A stretch of DNA of 51,700 nucleotides, taken from the IMG/VR virus record IMGVR_UViG_3300021963_000175, positions 1 to 51,700 of that record; one strand, 5' to 3'. The stretch comes from a virus. The notes beneath the pieces are model-generated. The model searched no databases. It worked only from the letters and a program-made list of their open reading frames with translations, and was not told the origin of the DNA. Numbering within the stretch: position 1 is the stretch's first letter; every line of letters begins with the position of its first letter. Below, in pieces: positions 14,045 to 21,266 of this stretch. The position numbers and the translations under genes are program-made.

Positions 14045-14404
14045 TTAACCTCCGAATGTTTCCTTGTAGTATTGTTCTGATTTACCCATTGGGTCTTCTT
14101 CTATTGCATTCATAAGCGTATGTGAATATACTGCTTGAATAATCTCCTCCTTGTGCATTGCTTTGGCTTGTTTCAAAATGTCAATGTTTACAATTCCCTC
14201 TCCATAAATACTTCTTAAGTATTCAGCCATTTCAATGGCATACCACTCAATACTACTTTGTTTATTGTTGCTCATAATTTCTATTTTTTGATTGTCAAAA
14301 GGTTTTGTTTGCAATGTATTAGTGCTAATTACAGTTTCTCTATGTGGTAATTCAAGATACTTTTTAATTTGTTTTACTTCCGTTTGTTGTTTGGTGTTGC
14401 TCAT
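14045..14404 (-). CDS. Small phage protein with MSNTKQ start and internal MSNNKQ
   Basis: The full frame gives 119 residues. Residue 44 starts a second MSNNKQ, followed by SIEWYAIEMAEYLRSIYGEG and a helix with KQAKAMHKEEII, ending in EQYYKETFGG; this latter part matches a common family of flavobacterial phage proteins. The upstream ATG at 14404 has a strong GGAGG site, whereas the internal ATG at 14275 has none that I can see. The N-terminal 43 residues may be a former separate small gene fused in frame. It overlaps the upstream gene by 41 bases. Confidence 0.7.
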   Translation of the reverse strand: MSNTKQQTEVKQIKKYLELPHRETVISTNTLQTKPFDNQKIEIMSNNKQSSIEWYAIEMAEYLRSIYGEGIVNIDILKQAKAMHKEEIIQAVYSHTLMNAIEEDPMGKSEQYYKETFGG

Positions 14405-14636
14405 TGTTACCTCCTTCTTGATATTGTTCCCCTTTTTGTTCTATTGCATCTAAGACTCTAAACAAAGGAACTAATATTGTTCCATTGGTGTATACTTCTT
14501 GACTATCCTTAAAACTATAATCAATAATAAAGTCTATAATTTTGAGATGTTCTTCATCTGTAATGTATTTCAATCTACTACTTATAGATAAATCATTTTT
14601 GATTTCTTCTTTCATACTTTGTTTATTGTTGCTCAT
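14364..14636 (-). CDS. Small protein with MSNNKQ start
   Basis: The 90-residue product starts MSNNKQSMKEEIKNDLSISS and has a helical centre. Its C-terminus (EGGNNEQHQTTNGSKTN) is the ribosome site and start of the next gene read in another frame, so the tail probably arose by read-through into a duplicated start cassette. GGAGGTAAC stands before the start. No family is recognised. Confidence 0.7.
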   Translation of the reverse strand: MSNNKQSMKEEIKNDLSISSRLKYITDEEHLKIIDFIIDYSFKDSQEVYTNGTILVPLFRVLDAIEQKGEQYQEGGNNEQHQTTNGSKTN

Positions 14637-15052
14637 TTGTTACCTCCTTGTATTTTGTTGATTATTTTATAAACTTCATGACTTTCATTTTCAGCCCAAG
14701 TAATTATTTCCTCTTCCAAATCTATGTTATAATTGTGTAATGCAAATGATTGATGCATTAATTCATGCATTATTAATCCAAAAGTGCTAAGTGAATCAGT
14801 ACATCTTGAAAGATTAATAAATACAAACCTTGGATCATCATCTATATACTCACCAGATTCTTTAGGTATAAAATTAGATAATCCTGCTACATAAGCATCT
14901 TCTGTTGTGTTTTTATAAGCAGTACAATCTATGGCATTAAGACCATGCATTTCTTCTACATTATAATAAGTAAATAAATCACAAGGATTAGAACTTAATA
15001 GAAGCGTGTAAGTCTCTCTATTTATTTTTTCAATTTGTTTATTATTGCTCAT
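14633..15052 (-). CDS. Gluzincin-like zinc protease domain protein
   Basis: The start at 15052 (MSNNKQIEKINRETYTLLLS) is preferred over 15064 because it matches the other MSNNKQ genes. The 139-residue product has HELMH at about residues 99-103, preceded by a helix, and then DLEEEIITWAE, where a downstream Glu could be the third zinc ligand. This looks like a minimal zinc metallopeptidase; the metalloprotease role is inferred from the motif. No signal peptide is present. Confidence 0.7.
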   Translation of the reverse strand: MSNNKQIEKINRETYTLLLSSNPCDLFTYYNVEEMHGLNAIDCTAYKNTTEDAYVAGLSNFIPKESGEYIDDDPRFVFINLSRCTDSLSTFGLIMHELMHQSFALHNYNIDLEEEIITWAENESHEVYKIINKIQGGNK

Positions 15053-15053
15053 A

Positions 15054-15329
15054 CTAACTTCCAAATGTTGGTCTGCTGATATCTATCCATACTTTACACA
15101 CAATAAGATTTAGTCCAATCATATAAGCTCTAACATGATTATCTTTACTAAATACTTCTTTAATACTACCTTTCTTTTTACCAACGGCCTCATATGTTTT
15201 TACCCATATTCCTAAGTTGAATGTGTTTCGCATTTGAAACTTTTCAAAATTTTCCATACCTCCTTCTTCCCATCTGTGACGGAGTACAAGATTAATATGA
15301 AACCATTTGTTTCTAATCTTACTTATCAT
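15054..15329 (-). CDS. Unknown 91-residue protein
   Basis: The product is basic and aromatic-rich, with a beta-like C-terminal half (HVRAYMIGLNLIVCKVWIDI). An internal Met at residue 25 follows a GGAGG-like sequence (GAAGAAGGAGGTATGG) and could be the true start. No family is recognised. Confidence 0.6.
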   Translation of the reverse strand: MISKIRNKWFHINLVLRHRWEEGGMENFEKFQMRNTFNLGIWVKTYEAVGKKKGSIKEVFSKDNHVRAYMIGLNLIVCKVWIDISRPTFGS

Positions 15330-15332
15330 TGT

Positions 15333-15638
15333 TTATTTTTTAAATACCTCTATTAATTCATCAAATGATACACCACCATTACCCTCTTTTATTTTATATA
15401 ATTCGGCTTGTACCTCATCATAAAAATTTATTCTATCCATTACAAAAGCAGAATTAGGTTCCATTGACATGAATTCTAAAGTCAGTATAAGTCGTTTAAC
15501 ACCTATTAAAGCACATTCAATTGCTTCCTTATAACGTGAATCACAACTATTAATACCACTATTCAATGAACCGTTGTTTGGTAACATGAAATAATAATCA
15601 TGAATAATTTCTAATGCTGCTTTTTGGTGTGGTGTCAT
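15333..15638 (-). CDS. Conserved small helical phage protein
   Basis: The 101-residue product starts MTPHQKAALEIIHDYYFMLP and is largely helical. It overlaps the upstream gene's stop by four bases. Its N-terminus resembles that of the next gene upstream (MTPQEHASNLVDKI), which suggests a common helical family in flavobacterial phages. Function unknown. Confidence 0.7.
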   Translation of the reverse strand: MTPHQKAALEIIHDYYFMLPNNGSLNSGINSCDSRYKEAIECALIGVKRLILTLEFMSMEPNSAFVMDRINFYDEVQAELYKIKEGNGGVSFDELIEVFKK

Positions 15639-15850
15639 AGTCTTTTTATTTCACGTTTAACTGCTTCCAAATATTCTACAATAGTGTGAGGTGTTGTTCT
15701 ATCCTCTAACAATGATTTTTGTAGCTCATGTGTTGCTATCCAAGCTGCTTGCTTAACAATATGTAATGACGTTTTATAGTCAATGTCTTCATTAAAATAA
15801 GCATACTTAATTTTATCAACTAAATTTGATGCGTGTTCTTGTGGTGTCAT
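15635..15850 (-). CDS. Conserved small helical protein of flavobacterial phages
   Basis: The 71-residue product (MTPQEHASNLVDKIKYAYFN, then AAWIATHEL and YLEAVKREIKRL) follows a pattern I recognise from many flavobacterial phages and prophages: an N-terminal helix, an Ala-rich helix and a YxxVKxEI C-terminus. Function unknown. Both ends overlap neighbours by four bases. Confidence 0.75.
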   Translation of the reverse strand: MTPQEHASNLVDKIKYAYFNEDIDYKTSLHIVKQAAWIATHELQKSLLEDRTTPHTIVEYLEAVKREIKRL

Positions 15851-16086
15851 AACTTGTTAAATTTTCTTGTTTGTATTTTTATTATATACTTTTGTGCTAT
15901 TTTATGCCACCACCAATCAAAGTCTCTATTGTAATAAGTACATTTGTGTTCTAGTATTTCTAGTAAAGCATTTTCAAAAGTATGATGTGTTGTTCTGTAT
16001 TGTCCATCTCTCAAGACAAACCAACAACCCTTTCTAAATTTGAACTTGTAGTCTTTTCTTAATTTCTTTAAAAGTTTAGCTTTCAT
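15847..16086 (-). CDS. Small basic protein, unknown
   Basis: The 79-residue product is very basic, with RKGCWFVLRDGQYRTTHHTF and a C-terminal KYIIKIQTRKFNKL. It is coupled by ATGA overlaps to the 22-residue microprotein before it and the helical protein after it. No family is recognised. Confidence 0.7.
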   Translation of the reverse strand: MKAKLLKKLRKDYKFKFRKGCWFVLRDGQYRTTHHTFENALLEILEHKCTYYNRDFDWWWHKIAQKYIIKIQTRKFNKL

Positions 16087-16151
16087 TTCTTTAACTTATC
16101 GTTTATAGCACCTAGGTAAAGTATCACTACTATTAATAAAAATATAACCAT
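16083..16151 (-). CDS. 22-residue single-TM microprotein
   Basis: The frame encodes MVIFLLIVVILYLGAINDKL plus KK. The start lies two bases after the upstream stop, and the stop overlaps the next start as ATGA, so it is knitted into the operon on both sides. It would be one membrane span with a basic tail. The exact fit in the gap is the main support. Confidence 0.55.
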   Translation of the reverse strand: MVIFLLIVVILYLGAINDKLKK

Positions 16152-16152
16152 A

Positions 16153-16425
16153 TTACTTTAGTTTAACTAATTCACTGATTAATAATGCAACATCATCTGT
16201 TGTTTGATGAGACATAACATCTGTATATCCATCAGTTAATACAACCCAATTATCAACATTCCAAATCATCCAATCACCATTACTATTCCAAGCTGCTACT
16301 TCGGCGGTTGTTTCACCTTCATCACAATAATTACCTTTACTAAATTGAACACTAATAGTACATCCGTTAGCAAAGTCCATTTGAAAGCCGTGATGCCAAT
16401 CATTATTTTCTGCTCTAAATTTCAT
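16153..16425 (-). CDS. Conserved small phage protein (GFQMDFANG family)
   Basis: The 90-residue product contains HHGFQMDFANGCTISVQFSK, NYCDEGETTAEVAAW and a C-terminal helix with a DDVALLISELVKL end, a pattern shared by uncharacterised phage proteins. It looks like a small beta sandwich plus a helix. Function unknown. Confidence 0.75.
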   Translation of the reverse strand: MKFRAENNDWHHGFQMDFANGCTISVQFSKGNYCDEGETTAEVAAWNSNGDWMIWNVDNWVVLTDGYTDVMSHQTTDDVALLISELVKLK

Positions 16426-16431
16426 AACTTT

Positions 16432-16782
16432 TTATTTATCAAATGTATTAAAAATTGAATTCCAAAAACCTTTATTAATTCTATTATGATATTCTTCATA
16501 TTTTATAAGTGCTTTATTTACTGAATCTTTATATGTATCAGCTACACGAGTTTTTTCTTTAGTGTGTGAAGAAAAATCAGCATATAAATAAAAATCATCA
16601 GCAGCCATAACTTGTTGTTCTTCTAAAACAGCTTTACTATACTTTAAAGTAAGTAAATAATATTTATTTTCTAATTGTTGATATTCTTTTTTTAGAATAT
16701 CATATTTTTGATATTCAGAATGACCTACTTTAACAGTAACTGCTGTTACTAAAATTGAGATTGTGATAACTATTTTTTTCAT
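16432..16782 (-). CDS. Membrane-anchored small protein
   Basis: An N-terminal signal anchor (KKIVITISILVTAVTVKV, residues 2-19) is followed by a coiled-coil segment (residues about 25-60) and an acidic/aromatic tail. It lacks a lipobox. It probably faces the periplasm. The upstream gene ends six bases before its start. Its role could be structural or related to the Rz type, but that is only a guess. Confidence 0.65.
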   Translation of the reverse strand: MKKIVITISILVTAVTVKVGHSEYQKYDILKKEYQQLENKYYLLTLKYSKAVLEEQQVMAADDFYLYADFSSHTKEKTRVADTYKDSVNKALIKYEEYHNRINKGFWNSIFNTFDK

Positions 16783-16787
16783 AACTT

Positions 16788-17210
16788 TTATTTCTTAATA
16801 ATAATTAAATAACCTTCTGGGGTTGATTTAAAATGTTCAATAATCATTCCTTTAAATGATTTGTCAAACATTCCCATATCATGATCAGAATGCATATAAG
16901 GACCACCACTTGGATCAATCATATCAATTTTAGTAGTGTCTGAATAAATTAAACCTCGGTATTTTTTAGATAATGGAGTTGATTCAAATGTTTCCTTATC
17001 ATACTCATGAACAGCGGTTTTAAATTCACCCATAGTCATTCGCTCATCTGTATCAACATCAGTACAATATGCTTCATATGCTTTATCATAAACATTAGGC
17101 CAACCACAACGCATCCATTTAAATTCACCTTCAAATAAAATGTTTCCATCATCTGTTTTACTGAATGTAAAAACATCATTGTAACGATTTGTGTAACTTA
17201 CTTTTTCCAT
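16788..17210 (-). CDS. Conserved phage protein with MIDPSGGPYM motif
   Basis: The 140-residue product is alpha/beta-looking, with MRCGWPNVYDKAYEAYCTDV early and DMIDPSGGPYMHSDHDMGMF in the last third. I recognise the latter as typical of uncharacterised large-phage proteins. It leads the operon from 17210 down to 14045. Function unknown. Confidence 0.75.
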   Translation of the reverse strand: MEKVSYTNRYNDVFTFSKTDDGNILFEGEFKWMRCGWPNVYDKAYEAYCTDVDTDERMTMGEFKTAVHEYDKETFESTPLSKKYRGLIYSDTTKIDMIDPSGGPYMHSDHDMGMFDKSFKGMIIEHFKSTPEGYLIIIKK

Positions 17211-17220
17211 TTTTCTCTTT

Positions 17221-17243
17221 TCTTATAATAATAATATAATAAA
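17221..17243 (-). promoter_or_regulatory. Phage promoter-like motif, relaxed form
   Basis: The minus strand has TTTATTATATTATTATTATA followed by AGA about 10 nt before the gene at 17210. Confidence 0.6.
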
Positions 17244-17266
17244 GAGGGTTTGGAAATCCAAACCCC
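17236..17266 (-). terminator. Intrinsic terminator
   Basis: On the minus strand GGGTTTGGA/TCCAAACCC forms a 9-bp perfect stem with a TT(T) loop, followed by TCTTTATTA that runs into the next promoter. Confidence 0.85.
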
Positions 17267-17295
17267 CTAATTAAACTATAACTAGTAATCCTGTG

Positions 17296-17751
17296 TTATC
17301 TTTTTATCTCAATATATTTAATTTGTTGTGTAAAAGCATCTAAAGTAATATCTAATGAACCTAATATTTTAATATCATCATTTATATCATATACAGTTAT
17401 ATAAAACCTATAACCGCCATTAGTGCGTCCGGTAAACTCGGCTTTACCCTTAGACAACACCTTCCATACTTTTTTATCAATTATATCTTTACTATAATAA
17501 GATGTAACCCATCTATCATTTTTCTTTTCCTCAACTACTTCAGTTGTTGAATCATTCAGATACATTTTAATATGCCCTTTAATAATATGTCCGGCTGCTG
17601 TTTGAGCATCATAATGAGTTGGGACTGAAACATACTGACCTATTAGAGGAAATGATGTTAGAAAAATTCCTGTTATTATAAATTTTTGAAATACAGAATG
17701 TTCACGTACCCACTGAATACTATTTTGAATTATTTTTAATATTTTTTTCAT
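17296..17751 (-). CDS. Membrane-anchored periplasmic-type protein
   Basis: The 151-residue product has a basic N-terminus and one hydrophobic span (FIITGIFLTSFPLIGQYV, residues about 24-41), followed by a soluble beta-rich domain with a VVEEKKNDRWVTSYYSKDII segment. No lipobox is seen. It resembles small TM-anchored phage proteins with an extracytoplasmic domain. Function unknown. Its start overlaps the preceding stop as ATGA. Confidence 0.7.
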   Translation of the reverse strand: MKKILKIIQNSIQWVREHSVFQKFIITGIFLTSFPLIGQYVSVPTHYDAQTAAGHIIKGHIKMYLNDSTTEVVEEKKNDRWVTSYYSKDIIDKKVWKVLSKGKAEFTGRTNGGYRFYITVYDINDDIKILGSLDITLDAFTQQIKYIEIKR

Positions 17752-17885
17752 TTGCTAAAATTAAAATCCAAACACCAAACTAACCAACATAATGAAATTT
17801 CAAATCTATTATGCCAACTAATCCATATTTGTGGTAATACAAATAATGATTTATAATGTGATGAAGTACTTATTTTTATATTCAT
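17748..17885 (-). CDS. 45-residue Trp-rich protein
   Basis: The frame begins MNIKISTSSHYKSLFVLPQI and continues with WISWHNRF and a hydrophobic segment with three Trp and two Cys. Both ends overlap neighbours as ATGA, which argues strongly that it is translated. I recognise the HYKSLFVLP start from short proteins of Bacteroidota phages. It may be membrane-associated. Confidence 0.6.
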   Translation of the reverse strand: MNIKISTSSHYKSLFVLPQIWISWHNRFEISLCWLVWCLDFNFSK

Positions 17886-18181
17886 ACTTTATCTATATTT
17901 TCAGGGTTAGAAAATTTTAACCCCCACATTAATGAAGACCAATCCATCTCACGTTCAGCCGTTGTTTTATTGAGCTTAAGATTTTTACGCAAATAATCAG
18001 TACCCCATTTTTTCCATTCAACATTTTGTTCAACAGTCATAGTCCATTGAGCATACCAGTCATCTTTTCTATCTTTAATATCATCATAAGTGATATTATG
18101 ACCAGCAATAACAAACATTTGATTAATTATGTCAATAACAGCTTGTTGACGTTTTTCTTCTCTACTCATTCTCTTTTTCAT
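17882..18181 (-). CDS. Conserved phage protein with DWYAQWTMT motif
   Basis: The 99-residue product has a basic N-terminal helix, then DDWYAQWTMTVEQNVEWKKW and EREMDWSSLMWGLKF, a pattern frequent in conserved hypothetical proteins of Bacteroidota phages. Function unknown. It leads a three-gene operon. Confidence 0.75.
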   Translation of the reverse strand: MKKRMSREEKRQQAVIDIINQMFVIAGHNITYDDIKDRKDDWYAQWTMTVEQNVEWKKWGTDYLRKNLKLNKTTAEREMDWSSLMWGLKFSNPENIDKV

Positions 18182-18190
18182 AACTTATCT

Positions 18191-18210
18191 TTTCTTTTTA
18201 ATATAATAAA
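18191..18210 (-). promoter_or_regulatory. Phage promoter-like motif, relaxed form
   Basis: The minus strand has TTTATTATATTAAAAAGAAA before the gene at 18181. Confidence 0.55.
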
Positions 18211-18229
18211 TCTTTTTTAAAGAACCAAA

Positions 18230-18652
18230 TTAATCCCACCAACTTTCAATTCGCTCATTCATTATTTTAAATAATAAACGTTTTGCTTTATTGTGTTTAT
18301 CCATTACATATTTAAGTGCTTCTGGTGTTCTATAATTTGCGTCATAGAATTCATGGTAATATGATTCTTCTTGTATTTTTTCAATTAACCTAACACAAGT
18401 CATCATTAGTTCAGCATCACGTTTAGAACTTTCATGCCAGTTTCTCTCACCTAAATGTTTGGCTTGCTTTTCTAATTTAAATTTTAGTACCTCAAAAATA
18501 TAATGATGGTCCCAGTCTCTATCCTTCCAGATTACCCAAAACCATTTGTATAAGTTCTGAACTCCATACTTAATGTATTTGTGCTGGTAAGGTAGTTGCC
18601 ATCTTACCCACCTGTACAATTTCCAATACCACTCATTATATTCTTTACTCAT
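18230..18652 (-). CDS. Conserved phage protein with RDWDHHYI motif
   Basis: The 140-residue product is helical and Trp/Tyr-rich, with WKDRDWDHHYIFEVLKFKLE near residue 42 and AELMMTCVRLIEKIQEESYY later. I recognise this as a widespread uncharacterised phage family. It overlaps the preceding gene's stop by four bases. Function unknown. Confidence 0.8.
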   Translation of the reverse strand: MSKEYNEWYWKLYRWVRWQLPYQHKYIKYGVQNLYKWFWVIWKDRDWDHHYIFEVLKFKLEKQAKHLGERNWHESSKRDAELMMTCVRLIEKIQEESYYHEFYDANYRTPEALKYVMDKHNKAKRLLFKIMNERIESWWD

Positions 18653-18882
18653 ATTGTTCCTGAAACTAAAATTGAACCATCACCTAGAATTTTATAGTCA
18701 AATAAATGTTTTTTTAAAGCACTAGTAGCTAATGTTTTCATTTTAGTACTATTGCCAGTAATAATTTTACCTTGAAAACCTAGTACTCGATAGTCCCACA
18801 TGATAGCCCATTCTTCAACTATCCATATAACATCCTCATGTTTTACTCCATGTAGATCTAATGTGATAATATCTTTTTCCAT
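18649..18882 (-). CDS. Minimal Smr-like domain protein
   Basis: The 77-residue product has ITLDLHGVKHEDV at residues 6-18 and GKIITGNSTKMKTLATSALK at about 38-57. LDLHG is the signature of the Smr domain, found in MutS2 and in stand-alone Smr proteins that bind or nick DNA/RNA. The second motif, usually HGxG or TGxGxHS, appears as TGNS, which may alter catalysis. It lacks the flanking regions of full Smr proteins. The Smr assignment is fairly secure; the activity is not. Confidence 0.7.
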   Translation of the reverse strand: MEKDIITLDLHGVKHEDVIWIVEEWAIMWDYRVLGFQGKIITGNSTKMKTLATSALKKHLFDYKILGDGSILVSGTI

Positions 18883-18918
18883 AACTTGATTGCTTTAATT
18901 AATCGTTTTCTAGTTGTT

Positions 18919-19230
18919 TTATTTTTTATTGATTTTCTGTGTCGTGGAGTTTTCATAGCGGTAATAAATACATACAATTGTATCACCAATATGAAATGCT
19001 TTACCTATTGAAACAACTACTTGACCATTTAGTGTTTTACCATAATAACGATAATCAGTCTGTAATGTATTTTCTTGACCTGGGGATGTGGACCATACTG
19101 AGTCAATAGTTGATATTATTTTTTCTTTATCAATTATTCTAGTTTCATCAGGTACTAAATCAGTAACAAAAAATCCTAATATTAACAAAGCTAAAAATGT
19201 TCCAACTCCAATAATTCCTTCTTTATTCAT
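18919..19230 (-). CDS. Membrane-anchored small protein
   Basis: A hydrophobic span (GIIGVGTFLALLILGFFVTD, residues 5-24) precedes a soluble domain with YRYYGKTLNGQVVVSIGKAF and GDTIVCIYYRYEN, a beta-rich pattern. The start shares one base with the stop of the upstream gene. It is probably exported. Function unknown. Confidence 0.7.
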   Translation of the reverse strand: MNKEGIIGVGTFLALLILGFFVTDLVPDETRIIDKEKIISTIDSVWSTSPGQENTLQTDYRYYGKTLNGQVVVSIGKAFHIGDTIVCIYYRYENSTTQKINKK

Positions 19231-19448
19231 TATTTTTCAAATTTATGATGTTTATGTAAATATCTTAAGTCACCTAATGTTTCTACACCTTGAGCTGTAT
19301 TATCAATAGGAATAACTGCCATTGAATCAGGTAATAATTCAACCAAATCATTCAACCAAATAATAGCTACCTCACCTTTTCCAATACCTCTACGACGAGC
19401 TACTTCTACTTGTTTATCTTTAACTTCAATAACAAATGTTGTACTCAT
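19230..19448 (-). CDS. Conserved phage protein with DNTAQGVETLGDL motif
   Basis: The 72-residue product begins MSTTFVIEVKDKQVEVARRR and contains LLPDSMAVIPIDNTAQGVET. I recognise both segments from small uncharacterised proteins in Bacteroidota phages. It lies two bases after the stop of thymidylate synthase, so it may be expressed with it. Function unknown. Confidence 0.75.
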   Translation of the reverse strand: MSTTFVIEVKDKQVEVARRRGIGKGEVAIIWLNDLVELLPDSMAVIPIDNTAQGVETLGDLRYLHKHHKFEK

Positions 19449-19450
19449 AA

Positions 19451-20479
19451 TTAATTACTTAAGGGTGCTTTAATTGCTGGATGTGGGTCATATCCTAACA
19501 AAATAAAATCATTCAAATTAATTTCATCTGCTTTACCTTTCAATGCGGCTCTAAAGTTATGACCTGAACTCATTTTCAATACAGGTAATTCTTTAGGTTC
19601 CCTATCCATTTGTTCCTTAGCTTGTTCCAAATGATTCAAGTACAAATGTGTATCGCCTAAATGACCAATTAAATTTTCAGGCACCATATTCACTTCACGA
19701 GCAATCATCTCAAGTAATAGACCGTATGAAGCAATATTAAACGGCAAACCTAGGAACACATCAACTGAACGTTGATTCCAAAGTAATGAAATTGCTCGTT
19801 TAGGAGTTCTATCACTAAATGCTTCTTCAGTAATAATAAAATTATCTAATTCTAGATCCCTATTTTTCATTACCCATTGTATTTTTTCTTCCAAACTCAA
19901 CTCTCTTGTATAAACTTGAAATCCATAATGACAAGGTGGAAGAACCATATACTCAAGAGCATCTACATTCCAAGCTGAAACCATCAATCGTCTTGAATCA
20001 GGATTATTTTTTAATTGATGAATTAAATGTTTAATTTGATCAATTGTTCCACCTGCTAAATCATTTGATTCCCAAGCTCTCCATTGTGCTCCGTAAATAG
20101 GACCTAAATCACCCCATACATGAGCAAAATCACCATTGGTTTTAATTTGTTCAATAAACTTATCCATTGGTAATGGTTCACCCACACCTACTCTAGAATC
20201 CTTATATCTCTTATAAGCATCACCATTCCAAATATTACAACCATTATCAACTAAATACTTAATATTAGTATCACCCATCAAAAACCACATCAACTCAGTT
20301 GCCATTGTTTTAAATGCTACTTTTTTAGTAGTCAACAATGGAAAACCATTCCTCATATTATGATGAATTGTATAACCAAAAATTGATTTAGTACCAGTAC
20401 TTGTTCTGTCTTTCTTTTCAACACCAAATTCAAGAATATCTTGTAGTAATGTTTGATATTGTATATCTAGATTATTCAT
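19451..20479 (-). CDS. thyA: Thymidylate synthase
   Basis: The enzyme methylates dUMP to dTMP with methylene-tetrahydrofolate. The 342-residue protein carries the phosphate-binding RTSTGT at residues 25-30, WGDLGPIYGAQWR near 122, DSRRLMVSAWN at 161-171, and the catalytic Cys183 in PPCHYGFQ. It ends with GYDPHPAIKAPLSN, as ThyA proteins do. It is longer than E. coli ThyA (264 residues), because about 40 residues are inserted after QVY (residues about 190-230) and because the small domain is enlarged. The extra loop lies before LLWNQRSVDVFLGLPFNIAS. All key residues are present, so the enzyme should be active in phage nucleotide supply. Confidence 0.97.
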   Translation of the reverse strand: MNNLDIQYQTLLQDILEFGVEKKDRTSTGTKSIFGYTIHHNMRNGFPLLTTKKVAFKTMATELMWFLMGDTNIKYLVDNGCNIWNGDAYKRYKDSRVGVGEPLPMDKFIEQIKTNGDFAHVWGDLGPIYGAQWRAWESNDLAGGTIDQIKHLIHQLKNNPDSRRLMVSAWNVDALEYMVLPPCHYGFQVYTRELSLEEKIQWVMKNRDLELDNFIITEEAFSDRTPKRAISLLWNQRSVDVFLGLPFNIASYGLLLEMIAREVNMVPENLIGHLGDTHLYLNHLEQAKEQMDREPKELPVLKMSSGHNFRAALKGKADEINLNDFILLGYDPHPAIKAPLSN

Positions 20480-20481
20480 AA

Positions 20482-20622
20482 TTAATCTTCAACTTCTTCA
20501 ATTTCATTAAGCCATTTTGAAGTTTTCTTTCGCTGTTGTTTTCTGAATTTATGATTCTTTTTCAAATCTTCAATCCATATTTTTAAAACAGCTAGTTTTT
20601 GTAAATTACTTGTTTTACTCAT
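20482..20622 (-). CDS. 46-residue basic helical protein
   Basis: The frame begins MSKTSNLQKLAVLKIWIEDL and contains KKNHKFRKQQRKKTSKW, then an acidic tail EIEEVED. It ends two bases before the thyA start. Basic-acidic polarity suggests a small nucleic-acid binder, but no family is recognised. Confidence 0.6.
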   Translation of the reverse strand: MSKTSNLQKLAVLKIWIEDLKKNHKFRKQQRKKTSKWLNEIEEVED

Positions 20623-20629
20623 GTTTTTA

Positions 20630-20842
20630 TTAAATATTAAAATTAGTGAAAATATAATTTGATAAATTATCTACAATTTGTTCATCCATAACTTTATTTC
20701 TAAAATCATCATAAACAATAACATCAACATAACCTAAATCTTCATCTTGTGTTACTTCTACTTGATAATGTTCATTGTGTGTTGTTAAGTCAAACCTTAA
20801 CACAACTTCAGTTAATCTAGAGTGTTTAATATTTGTATCCAT
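20630..20842 (-). CDS. Small beta-rich protein, unknown
   Basis: The 70-residue product has alternating beta-like segments (LTEVVLRFDLTTHNEHYQVE, LGYVDVIVYDDF) and a short C-terminal helix. It overlaps the preceding gene by 17 bases. No family is recognised. Confidence 0.65.
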   Translation of the reverse strand: MDTNIKHSRLTEVVLRFDLTTHNEHYQVEVTQDEDLGYVDVIVYDDFRNKVMDEQIVDNLSNYIFTNFNI

Positions 20843-21182
20843 AAAATGTGTTATATATCCATCCCCAACAATTTTTTTTCATTCTTTGTATTTTAATATC
20901 AAATCTACGTTTAGCACATTGGATTACATATGTTTTAGGTTTTTCATCCAAAGATCTCATATAAGCCTTCAATGCTTTACCAAACTGTACCTTAAACATA
21001 CTAAATAGAAACCAAAACAGTTTCTTTTGATCAAATGAGTCAAACACCCATTTTCCACCTTTGTAGTTGGCAATTTTTTTCAATTCACCACTACCTTCAT
21101 AACCTGAAAACAACTCAATACAGCTTAACTGTGTTTTAAACACTAAATACTCTGTTTCACTTAAATTGTACATAAAATTCAT
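20826..21182 (-). CDS. Unknown 118-residue protein
   Basis: The product is aromatic-rich and basic (FDQKKLFWFLFSMFKVQFGK, KPKTYVIQCAKRRFDIKIQR) with a Trp/Tyr-rich tail. It is the first gene of the operon that includes thyA. No family is recognised. Confidence 0.65.
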   Translation of the reverse strand: MNFMYNLSETEYLVFKTQLSCIELFSGYEGSGELKKIANYKGGKWVFDSFDQKKLFWFLFSMFKVQFGKALKAYMRSLDEKPKTYVIQCAKRRFDIKIQRMKKNCWGWIYNTFYGYKY

Positions 21183-21201
21183 AACTCTTTTTTTATCTTT
21201 T

Positions 21202-21222
21202 TATCTTAAATAATATAATTAA
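21202..21222 (-). promoter_or_regulatory. Phage promoter-like motif, relaxed form
   Basis: The minus strand has AATTATATTATTTAAGATAA before the gene at 21182. It drives the thyA-containing operon. Confidence 0.6.
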
Positions 21223-21266
21223 TTCTTTTTAAAAAGCCAAGTGGGACTTAAAAGTCCCACCTAGCT
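21221..21266 (-). terminator. Intrinsic terminator after tRNA-Leu
   Basis: On the minus strand GTGGGACT-TTTA-AGTCCCAC is extended by AGCTAG/TTGGCT and followed by TTTTTAAAAAG. It ends the transcript containing the tRNA-Leu. Confidence 0.85.
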
